Part shown: piece by piece, positions 42,848 through 50,051 of the stretch
How positions within the stretch are numbered: the stretch's first letter is position 1
How the letters are laid out: every line of letters begins with the position of its first letter
Assembly (NCBI GenBank): GCA_963755635.1
Contig: CAVWKS010000025.1
Location: 1-64,000 of the forward strand
Direction: 5' to 3'
DNA: 64,000 nucleotides
Source: AC-32 sp963755635
GTDB taxonomy: Bacteria; Actinomycetota; Thermoleophilia; Gaiellales; Gaiellaceae
Notes under the pieces: generated by a model
The model's database searches: none
Seen by the model: only the letters and a program-made list of their open reading frames with translations
What the model was told of the DNA's origin: nothing
Program-made: the position numbers and the translations under genes

Positions 42848-43417
42848 GTGAGAGACCCGACGTTCTGGATCCTCGCCCGCGCGAGCGGGATCACCGCCTA
42901 CCTGCTGCTGACCGGGTCGATGGTGGCCGGGCTGACGGTGAAGTCACGTCCCTTCGGCCGGGCGGTCAAGGCGGCTGCCGTGGTCGACACGCACCGCTTC
43001 CTGACCCTGCTGGCGCTCGGCACGATCGCCCTGCACGGGCTCGCGCTGACGCTCGACTCGACGATTCGCATCTCGCCGGCGGCCCTGCTCGTGCCCGGCC
43101 TGAGCCCGTACCGGCCGGTGCCGACCGCGCTCGGCGTGCTGGCGGCGGAGCTCGCCGTGATCGTCGTCGTCTCGTTCTCGCTGCGCAAGGTGATCGGCCA
43201 GCGGGCCTGGCGGCGCCTGCACTGGGTCACCTACGCCGTCTTCCTGGCCGCCACCGCCCACGGGCTCACTGCCGGAACCGACAGCGCCCGGCCCTGGGCC
43301 TTTTCCCTGTACGTCGGCGCGGTCTGCGCGGTCGCCTTCGCCACCGCGTGGCGCGTCCTCACTCGAACCCAAGGAGGAAACCGTGTACCGAATCGAGATC
43401 GACCAGTCGCTGTGTAG
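42848..43417 (+). CDS. Ferric-reductase-like haem-b transmembrane protein
   Basis: This 189-residue protein has five to six helices and histidines in the positions expected for two b-type haems: HRFLTLLALGTIALHG (His48, His63) and LHWVTYAVFLAATAHG in a later helix. This is the ferric-reductase-like/YedZ transmembrane fold. It lacks its own FAD/NAD domain; the ferredoxin and reductase encoded immediately downstream could supply electrons. The tail overlaps the ferredoxin gene by 35 bases. Confidence 0.85.
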   Translation: MRDPTFWILARASGITAYLLLTGSMVAGLTVKSRPFGRAVKAAAVVDTHRFLTLLALGTIALHGLALTLDSTIRISPAALLVPGLSPYRPVPTALGVLAAELAVIVVVSFSLRKVIGQRAWRRLHWVTYAVFLAATAHGLTAGTDSARPWAFSLYVGAVCAVAFATAWRVLTRTQGGNRVPNRDRPVAV

Positions 43418-43580
43418 CGGGTTCGGCTCGTGCGCCGAGCTCGCCCCGGACGTGTTCGAGGTCGGGCCGGGCGGGATCGCCACCGTGCGAGTCGGCGAGT
43501 CCGACGACCCGGCGGTGCTCGACGCCGAGTCCGCCTGCCCGATGGCCGCGATCCGCGTGACCGAGGTGCAGGCGGCATGA
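43383..43580 (+). CDS. Ferredoxin, [3Fe-4S] type
   Basis: This 65-residue protein shows Cys11, Cys17 (CSGFGSC) and a later CPM cysteine. The central position of the first motif is glycine instead of cysteine, the pattern of [3Fe-4S] ferredoxins that often serve P450s. It is a one-electron carrier between the reductase encoded next and an acceptor. GTG start, with AGGAGG upstream. Confidence 0.92.
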   Translation: MYRIEIDQSLCSGFGSCAELAPDVFEVGPGGIATVRVGESDDPAVLDAESACPMAAIRVTEVQAA

Positions 43581-44596
43581 CCACGCCCCGCTCGGTGCTG
43601 ATCGTCGGCGCAGGCCTCGCGGGTGCTCGCTGCGCGGAGACGCTGCGCGGCGAGGGCTACGGCGGCCGCCTGACGCTCGTCGGCGAGGAGCCGGTCGCGC
43701 CGTACGAACGGCCGGCGCTGTCGAAGGAGTTCCTCGCCGGCGAGCGCTCCGCCGGCGACCTGCTGCTGCGCCCGCCGGGCTACTGGGCGGAGCAGGGGAT
43801 CGAGCTCGCGCTCGGCCGCCGCGTGGAGACACTCGAGCCGGAGCCCGGCGGGACCATCGTGGTCGCCACCGGGGCTCGCGCGCGGCGGCCGCCCGTGCCC
43901 GGCGCGGAGCGCGCGCTCGTCCTGCGCACGCTCGAAGACGCGCTGGCGCTCCGGCAACGGCTCCTGCCCGGGCGCCACCTCGTCGTCGTCGGTGGGGGCT
44001 TCGTCGGAGCGGAGGTCGCATCCACGGCGAGTCGCCTAGGCCTCCGGGTGACCGTGCTCGAAATGGGGCCGGCGCCGTTCGCCTCCGTGCTCGGCCCCGA
44101 AGTCGGCGATCTGCTGGCTGCCCGCTACCGCGAGCACGGTGTCGACCTGCGCACCCAGACGGCCGCCGCCGCGCTGGAGGAGCGGCGCGTCGTGCTCGCG
44201 GACGGCGATGCGGTCGACTGCGACGTCGTGCTGCTCGCGGTCGGCGCGGAACCGGCGCGGGAGCTCTTGCGTGACGACACCCAGGCCTGCGGCGACGCCG
44301 CCGGCGGTCCCGGGCACTGGACGAGCGCCGCGGCAGACGGCGTGGCGGCCGCGCGGCGGATCCTCGGTCTCGCGCCGCTCCCGGAGCAGCCGCCCTTCTT
44401 CTGGTCGGACCAGTTCGGGCTTCGTCTGCAGCTCGTCGGCGATCCGCGCGGCGCCGAGCGGATCGAGCTCGAAGGAGCCGGAGACAGCTTCGCCGCCCGC
44501 TACCTCGACCCGGACGGAGGGCTGCTCGCGGCGCTGGCCGCGAACAGGCCCGCGGAGGTCGCAGCCTTCCGACGCGAGCTAGCCTTGGCGGCGTGA
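43577..44596 (+). CDS. Ferredoxin--NAD(P) reductase, compact variant
   Basis: This 339-residue FAD enzyme has the first dinucleotide fold (VLIVGAGLAGARCAETL), the second (LVVVGGGFVGAEVAS), the FAD-contact ACGDAAG and a reductase C-terminal domain beginning PPFFWSDQFG. It is about 60 residues shorter than typical members. The segments before ATGARARRP and before the GDAAG motif are both condensed. The ATG overlaps the ferredoxin stop (ATGA). Confidence 0.88.
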   Translation: MTTPRSVLIVGAGLAGARCAETLRGEGYGGRLTLVGEEPVAPYERPALSKEFLAGERSAGDLLLRPPGYWAEQGIELALGRRVETLEPEPGGTIVVATGARARRPPVPGAERALVLRTLEDALALRQRLLPGRHLVVVGGGFVGAEVASTASRLGLRVTVLEMGPAPFASVLGPEVGDLLAARYREHGVDLRTQTAAAALEERRVVLADGDAVDCDVVLLAVGAEPARELLRDDTQACGDAAGGPGHWTSAAADGVAAARRILGLAPLPEQPPFFWSDQFGLRLQLVGDPRGAERIELEGAGDSFAARYLDPDGGLLAALAANRPAEVAAFRRELALAA

Positions 44597-44796
44597 CCCG
44601 GATCGTGACCTCCCTGCTGCTCGTCGCCGCCGCGGCCGCGGCGGCGATCGCGGCCAACGTGGCCTTGCTCAACTACGGTGCGGCGAACAACGACCCGGTC
44701 GGGAAGCTGAGCCCGGTTGCACACTTCCCCAAGCCGCCCGCCGAGGTCGTGCGCCCGACGACCGGCCCGCTGGAGCGCGAAGGCTCGGACGACTAA
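44593..44796 (+). CDS. Small membrane-anchored protein at end of redox operon
   Basis: This 67-residue protein has one N-terminal Ala-rich helix and a polar tail with PVAHFPKPPAEVVRP. A GTGA overlap with the reductase gene couples their translation. No family is recognised. Its fixed place behind the reductase suggests a structural or anchoring role, by inference. Confidence 0.65.
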   Translation: MTRIVTSLLLVAAAAAAAIAANVALLNYGAANNDPVGKLSPVAHFPKPPAEVVRPTTGPLEREGSDD

Positions 44797-45108
44797 CGAG
44801 CGCCGGTCAGCTCGTCGACGTAGACGGTCCAGGCGCGCACGTCCTCGAGCTCGAACACGCCGTTCTCGACGAACGGGTCCTGCAGGACGAGCTCGCGCGC
44901 TTCGTCTTCGCTCACGTTCTCGAGCAGCGTGTGTGAGCCGGAGTAGTCGGCGTAGGGGCCGCCCATCACGAAGATCCCGCGCTCGATCAAGCCGGTCGAT
45001 GAACGCCGCGTGCTCCTCCCAGCCGTCCTGCTCCTCGGGTGGCCCGCTCGTCCAGGCCGGGCCTGCTCGCCAGCGGACGACGATGCGAACGGCCTTCACG
45101 GTCGGCAT
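44793..45108 (-). pseudogene. YCII-related protein, apparent +1 frameshift
   Basis: The first frame gives MPTVKAVRIVVRWRAG with PPEEQDGWEEHAAFIDRL. The second continues IERGIFVMGGPYADYSGSH and FVENGVFELEDVRAW, together the YCII-like dimeric alpha/beta barrel. Removing one base near 44990 restores a 104-residue protein. Its ATG overlaps the VOC gene stop by one base. Confidence 0.75.
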
Positions 45109-45581
45109 CAGCCGGCCTCCGCCGCCCGCTCGAGGTCCGCGATATCGATCTTCTTCATCTCGAGCATGGCCGCCATCACGCGCTGAGAGCGCTCGCGGTC
45201 GGGGTCGGAGAGCAGCTCCGGGAGGCGCTTCGGCACGATCTGCCACGAGAGCCCGAAGCGGTCCTTCAGCCACCCGCACGGCCCTTCCTCGCCGCCCTCG
45301 GAGAGCTTGCTCCAGTAGTGGTCGACCTCCTCCTGGCTCTCGCAGCTCACCTGGAACGAGACGGCCTCGCTGAAGGTGAAGTCCGGGCCGCCGTTGAGCG
45401 CGAGGAACGGCTGCCCGTCGAGCTCGAAGTCGACGGTCATGACGGTGCCCTCCGGTCGCGGCCCGGCGGAGCCGTAACGCGAGACGTCGACGATCTTCGA
45501 GTTCGGGAAGATCGAGGTGTACAGCTGCGCGGCCTCCTCGCCCTCGGTGTCGAACCAGAGACAGGGAGTGAGCTTCGGCAT
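45108..45581 (-). CDS. VOC superfamily protein, PhnB-like
   Basis: This 157-residue protein begins MPKLTPCLWFDTEGEEAAQLYTSIFPNSKI, the hallmark of the PhnB/3-demethylubiquinone-type VOC family. FLALNGGPDFTF and KDRFGLSWQIVP are conserved strands. Such proteins are often of unknown substrate. AAAGGA lies before the ATG. Confidence 0.9.
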   Translation of the reverse strand: MPKLTPCLWFDTEGEEAAQLYTSIFPNSKIVDVSRYGSAGPRPEGTVMTVDFELDGQPFLALNGGPDFTFSEAVSFQVSCESQEEVDHYWSKLSEGGEEGPCGWLKDRFGLSWQIVPKRLPELLSDPDRERSQRVMAAMLEMKKIDIADLERAAEAG

Positions 45582-45645
45582 GGCGTCCTTTCGATCGGGA
45601 GCCTGTACATCTACCGCTTGAGGACCCCCCGGCGTCTTCGCTACC

Positions 45646-47799
45646 GTGCCCGGAGCCGTGCTCGCCCGCCTCGCACACCTCGTCGCCCGCCGCCGCTTCG
45701 TCGTGATCGGCATCTGGGTTGCCCTGACCCTGTTCGGCGCCTTCTCGGCGAGCCAGGTCTCGAAGCGCTGGTTCGAGAGCTTCTCGATCCCGGGCTACTC
45801 GTCCTACGAGACGAACCAGAAGACGCTGAAGATCTTCGGCACCGGCGAGCAGGCGCCGCTCGTGGCCGTCTTCCACAGCGACGGCGACATCACGAAGCAG
45901 ACCGGGATCCAGAAGGCGGTTGCGGCCGCCGCGAAGGTCAACCCGGGCTCCCGCACGTCGTCGTACTTCTCGACCGGCAGCCGTGCCTACGTCTCGCGGG
46001 ACGGGCACACGACGTTCGCCGAGATCTACCCGCCGAAGACGCCGACCTTCAGCTCGTCGACCCACATCGACCAGGTGACCGCGAAGCTCAAGGCGGCTGC
46101 GCCGCCGGGCGTGCAGGCGCACCTCACCGGCCGCGACCCGCTCCAGCAAGCCGCGAGCGGTGGCTCGAGCGGCGGCCCGAGCGTGCTCACCGAGGCGCTG
46201 ATCGGCGGCCTCGGCTGCCTGGTGATCCTGTTCTTCGTCTTCGGGACGCTGCCGGCGGTGCTGATGCCGATCACCGTGGCGATCGCGGCGATCCTGAACA
46301 CCTTCACGCTGGTCTGGATCCTGACCTACATCACGAACGTCTCGATCATCGTCCAGTTCCTGATCGCTCTGGTCGGGCTCGGCGTGGCGATCGACTACGC
46401 GCTGCTGATGATCTTCCGCTTCCGCGACGAGCTGCGCGAGGGCGAGGACGTCGAGACCGCGCTCGTCGAGACGATGACCCACGCGGGCCGCTCGGTGATC
46501 GTCTCGGGCTCGACCGTGGCCGTCGGCCTGCTCTCGATGCTCGTTCTGCCGTTGCCGTTCATCCGCTCGATCGGAATCGGCGGGATGCTGATCCCGACGG
46601 TCTCGGTGATCACCGCGATCACGCTGCTGCCGGCGCTACTGGCGACGCTCGGCCAACGGATCAACAGCGTCCGCCTGCTGCCGAAACGCCTGGTCGACCG
46701 CGGCCACCCCGAGGACGGGCCGTGGGGCCGCTGGGCGGCGTTCGTCATGCGCCATCCAGGACCGGTCGCGACGGCGGGGCTCGCGATCGTCGCCATCCTC
46801 GTCTTCTACGGCGCGCACCTGAACCCCAGCGAGGCGCAGGCGAAGGACTTCCCCGGCAAGGGCGACGCGATCGTCGGCCGGCAGGCGCTCGCCGACGCGC
46901 ACATCTCGCCGGGCGTGATGAAGCCGTTCGTCGTGCTCGTCCAGAACGGCGCCGACCCGAAGGCGATCGCGGCGAAGGTTCGAGGAGTGCCCGGCGTGGA
47001 AGGCGCCGTCGCGCCGCCCGACTGGCGCAAGGGCCCGAACAGCCTGGTCGAGGCCTTCCCGAACGCCGACGGCGCGGCCAAGTCCACTCGCGGGACGATC
47101 AAGCGCGTCCGCGCGGAATTGAAGGGAACCGACGCCTCGCTCGGCGGCGTGGCGGGCGAGGACCGCGACTTCGTGGCCGCCGTCTACTCGAATTTCCCCT
47201 ACGTGCTCGGGTTCGTGGTCCTGCTGACCTTCCTGCTGCTGGCCCGCGCGTTCAGGTCGATCGTGCTCCCGATCAAGGCGGTCGTGCTGAACCTGATCTC
47301 ACTGCTCGCGGCCTACGGGATCATCGTGTTCATCTTCCAGGACGGGCACGGCTCGAAGGCGATCTGGGGGGTGAACGCGACGCACTCGATCATCCCGTGG
47401 ATCCCGCTGATGATCTTCGCCTTCCTCTACGGGCTCTCGATGGACTACGAGGTCTTCATGCTCTCGCGCATGCGCGAGATCTACGACGAGACGGGCGACA
47501 CCGTGCAGGCGATCTCGCTCGGGCTGGCGCGCACCGGCAAGCTGGTGACGAGCGCGGCGCTCGTGCTGATGTTCGCCTTCTTCGTGCTCTCGTCGAGCCC
47601 AGGCGTCGACATCAAGCAGTTCGGGATCGGGCTCGCGGCGGGGATCATCTTCGACGCGACCGTCATCCGCGCGCTGCTCGTGCCGGCCGTCATGCGGCTC
47701 TTTGGTAAGTGGAACTGGTGGATGCCGGACCTCGCGAAAACTGCGCTCTTCCTGCCGCGCCGCGAGCCGGTGCCCGACGCGGCCGCAGAGAACCTCTAG
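45646..47799 (+). CDS. MMPL/RND family transporter
   Basis: This 717-residue protein has 12 transmembrane helices with two extracytoplasmic loops, the MMPL layout used for lipid or small-molecule export driven by proton motive force. GVAIDYALLMIFRFRDEL in helix 4 and LSMDYEVFMLSRMREIYDETG in helix 10 carry the paired Asp-Tyr proton-relay motifs. GTG start. No lipid-synthesis neighbour hints at the cargo. Confidence 0.92.
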   Translation: MPGAVLARLAHLVARRRFVVIGIWVALTLFGAFSASQVSKRWFESFSIPGYSSYETNQKTLKIFGTGEQAPLVAVFHSDGDITKQTGIQKAVAAAAKVNPGSRTSSYFSTGSRAYVSRDGHTTFAEIYPPKTPTFSSSTHIDQVTAKLKAAAPPGVQAHLTGRDPLQQAASGGSSGGPSVLTEALIGGLGCLVILFFVFGTLPAVLMPITVAIAAILNTFTLVWILTYITNVSIIVQFLIALVGLGVAIDYALLMIFRFRDELREGEDVETALVETMTHAGRSVIVSGSTVAVGLLSMLVLPLPFIRSIGIGGMLIPTVSVITAITLLPALLATLGQRINSVRLLPKRLVDRGHPEDGPWGRWAAFVMRHPGPVATAGLAIVAILVFYGAHLNPSEAQAKDFPGKGDAIVGRQALADAHISPGVMKPFVVLVQNGADPKAIAAKVRGVPGVEGAVAPPDWRKGPNSLVEAFPNADGAAKSTRGTIKRVRAELKGTDASLGGVAGEDRDFVAAVYSNFPYVLGFVVLLTFLLLARAFRSIVLPIKAVVLNLISLLAAYGIIVFIFQDGHGSKAIWGVNATHSIIPWIPLMIFAFLYGLSMDYEVFMLSRMREIYDETGDTVQAISLGLARTGKLVTSAALVLMFAFFVLSSSPGVDIKQFGIGLAAGIIFDATVIRALLVPAVMRLFGKWNWWMPDLAKTALFLPRREPVPDAAAENL

Positions 47800-47823
47800 C
47801 TCGCCTGCGGGTTTCCCGTAGCG

Positions 47824-47871
47824 GCACCCCGGCCTCCCCCCGATGCCTCGCGCTGGCGCACGCGCGACAGT
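47824..47871 (+). promoter_or_regulatory. GGRYGATGC-box promoter N (degenerate, CBS gene)
   Basis: A weak dyad is at 47824-47846 (arms GCACCCCGG and CCCCGATGC). GACAGT at 47866-47871 starts 31 bp from its centre. The start codon is 58 bp from the centre with AAGGAGG upstream. Confidence 0.4.
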
Positions 47872-47892
47872 GGGCGTCAGAAGGAGGTTCAC

Positions 47893-48345
47893 ATGACTCA
47901 GCAGATGCTGGAGAAGAGAAACCCACCGGTCTTGCTCGCGCAGTTGAGCGTCGCGGACGCCATGCACCCCGGCGTCGTCACGTGCCCGCTCGAGACGCCG
48001 CTGCCGACGGTGGCGCGGATGATGGCCATCTACCGGATCCACAGCGTCGTCGTGTTCCGCGAGGAGTCGGACGACGTCGAAGACGCGGAGCTCTGGGGAG
48101 TCGTCTCCGACCTGGATCTCGTCAACGCCGCCAACGCCGGGGAGCTCGAGGACCGGACGGCCGGCGGGACCGCCGCGACCCCCGTGGTGCTCGTCGGGTA
48201 CGACGACACGCTGGCGCACGCGGCACAGTTGATGAGCGAGCACGAGGTCACGCACCTCGTCGTCGTCGACTCCGAGTCGACGCGCCCGATCGGGATCCTG
48301 TCGACGCTCGACATGGCGCGCGTCATCGGGGGTTGCGCGTCCTGA
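47893..48345 (+). CDS. CBS-domain-pair protein
   Basis: This 150-residue soluble protein consists of two CBS motifs: residues about 20-85 (SVADAMHPGVVTCPLETPLPTVARMM) and 90-147 (HAAQLMSEHEVTHLVVVDSE). The pair would bind an adenosyl ligand such as AMP or ATP and act as an energy sensor. An acidic insert lies within the first motif. Confidence 0.9.
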   Translation: MTQQMLEKRNPPVLLAQLSVADAMHPGVVTCPLETPLPTVARMMAIYRIHSVVVFREESDDVEDAELWGVVSDLDLVNAANAGELEDRTAGGTAATPVVLVGYDDTLAHAAQLMSEHEVTHLVVVDSESTRPIGILSTLDMARVIGGCAS

Positions 48346-48362
48346 GCCACACCGTCTAGCGT
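48333..48362 (+). promoter_or_regulatory. Candidate promoter of the formate dehydrogenase operon
   Basis: TTGCGC (48333-48338), an 18-bp spacer and TAGCGT (48357-48362) form a plausible housekeeping promoter. The first gene starts at 48438. No dyad box is present here. Confidence 0.35.
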
Positions 48363-48437
48363 CCAACGCGAACGTGAGAGAGCACCGAGACGCGACCGTC
48401 GAGCTCGAGCGCCGCTACCACCGCGCGCGCCACCGAA

Positions 48438-50051
48438 GTGCTCGAGCGGCTGCGCCGCGCGAAAGCCGAGCGCGGGCGGATCGCGCCGGAGGACGTCGAC
48501 CGGATCGCCGCAGAGCTCGGGCTTCCCCGGGCGCACGTGAACGGAGCGGCGTCGTTCTTCGCCGATCTCGGCTTCGAGGAGCGCGAGGGACGAGTCGTGC
48601 GCGCCTGCGCGGGGGCGTCGTGCTTCGGCGCGACGCGTGGAGCCAACCGGCAGGACGTGCACGCCGCGGTCTCGGGCGCGACCGTCGAGCCGGTCTACTG
48701 CCTCGGCTACTGCTACGCGTCGCCGTCCGCGCTCGACGGCGAGACCGCCTGCGCGGGGCCCGACCTCGCCGAGCAGCTGGCCGGCCGGGCCGCGCGGAAC
48801 GACCCGGCGATTCCCTTTGCGGACACGACCGGCGATCCCGTCGTGCTGGCGCGGCTGGCCGGCGGCGGACCGCCGGCGTGGAGCGTCTGGGAGCGCATCG
48901 TCACCGAGCGCGAGGGCGCCGAGCGCGTGCTGCGGGAGGTCTTCGCCTCGGGCCTGCGCGGTCGCGGAGGCGCCGGCTTCCCGGCCGCGCGCAAGTGGGA
49001 GCTCGCGCGGATGGCGCCGTCGGACGGGCCGCGCTACGTCGTCGCGAACGGAGACGAGGGCGATCCCGGCTCCTACGCCGACCGGCTGCTGCTGGAGCGC
49101 GACCCGCACGGCGTGCTCGAGGGCGTCGCGCTGGCTGCGCTCGCCTGCGGGGCGCACCACGGCTACGTCTACGTTCGCTCGGAGTACCCGGCGGCCCGCG
49201 ACGCGCTGCGGGCGGCGGTGCTCGAGGCCCACGCCGCCGGCCACCTCGGCGCGAACGTCCACGGCTCGGGCTTCGACCTCGAGCTGGAGATCTTCGAGGG
49301 CGCGGGCTCGTACGTCGCCGGCGAGGAGACCGCGCTGCTGCACTCGATGGAGGGCCTGCGCGGAGCGTCGGCGCCGCGGCCTCCGTTTCCGGCCGGCCGC
49401 GGCGGACTGTACGGCTCGCCGACCGTCGTGAACAACGTCGAGACGCTCTCCGCACTGCAGTGGATCGTCGGGCGCGGCGGCGACGCGTACGCGAAGCGCG
49501 GCACCGACGGCTCGCACGGGACGAAGCTCGTCTGCCTGAACGCAGCCTTCGAGCGGCCCGGCGTGTACGAGGTCGAGCTCGGCGTCGAGCTCGCCTGGAT
49601 CTGCTCCGAGCTGGGCGGCGGGCTGCGCGACGGGCACGTGCTGCGCTCGCTCCAGGTCGGCGGGCCGCTCGGCGGCTTCCTCGCGCCTGACGAGCTCGAC
49701 ATCCCCTTCTCGACCGAGGCGCTGGCCGAGCGTGGGGTCGAGCTCGGGCACGGCAGCCTCGTCGCCTTCGACGAGCGCGTCTCGGGCCCGGAGCTGCTGC
49801 TGCACGTGTGGCGCTTCGCCGACGACGAGAACTGCGGAACCTGCGCGCCGTGCAGGATCGGCAGCCGCCGCGGACTCGAGCTGGCGCAGCGGCTCGCCGA
49901 AGGGCGGACGAAGCCCGGCGACCGCGCCTCGCTCGACGAATTGCTCGCGACGATGGAGACCGCGAGCCTCTGCGGCTTCGGCCAGGGCGTGCCGGCTCCG
50001 GTGCGCGGGATTCTGCGGATCTACCGGGACGAGCTGGAGGAGCTCGCGTGA
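48438..50051 (+). CDS. Formate dehydrogenase beta subunit, NuoE-NuoF fusion
   Basis: This 537-residue protein is the NADH-reactive diaphorase unit. Residues about 1-110 are a NuoE-like [2Fe-2S] thioredoxin fold with four cysteines (ACAGASC and CLGYC). The rest is NuoF-like: FMN/NADH loop LRGRGGAGFPAARKWE, NGDEGDPGSY, and the [4Fe-4S] motif CGTCAPCRIGS near residue 460. It transfers electrons from the catalytic subunit encoded next to NAD(P)+. Its stop overlaps the alpha-subunit GTG (GTGA). The N-terminus is uncertain; GTG 48438 is the first start after an in-frame stop. Confidence 0.88.
   Translation: MLERLRRAKAERGRIAPEDVDRIAAELGLPRAHVNGAASFFADLGFEEREGRVVRACAGASCFGATRGANRQDVHAAVSGATVEPVYCLGYCYASPSALDGETACAGPDLAEQLAGRAARNDPAIPFADTTGDPVVLARLAGGGPPAWSVWERIVTEREGAERVLREVFASGLRGRGGAGFPAARKWELARMAPSDGPRYVVANGDEGDPGSYADRLLLERDPHGVLEGVALAALACGAHHGYVYVRSEYPAARDALRAAVLEAHAAGHLGANVHGSGFDLELEIFEGAGSYVAGEETALLHSMEGLRGASAPRPPFPAGRGGLYGSPTVVNNVETLSALQWIVGRGGDAYAKRGTDGSHGTKLVCLNAAFERPGVYEVELGVELAWICSELGGGLRDGHVLRSLQVGGPLGGFLAPDELDIPFSTEALAERGVELGHGSLVAFDERVSGPELLLHVWRFADDENCGTCAPCRIGSRRGLELAQRLAEGRTKPGDRASLDELLATMETASLCGFGQGVPAPVRGILRIYRDELEELA

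Noticed and set aside
47821..47892. Box N as a strong member of the motif set
   Set aside because: The arms match poorly; it is kept only as a low-confidence site because the hexamer GACAGT falls at the exact offset.
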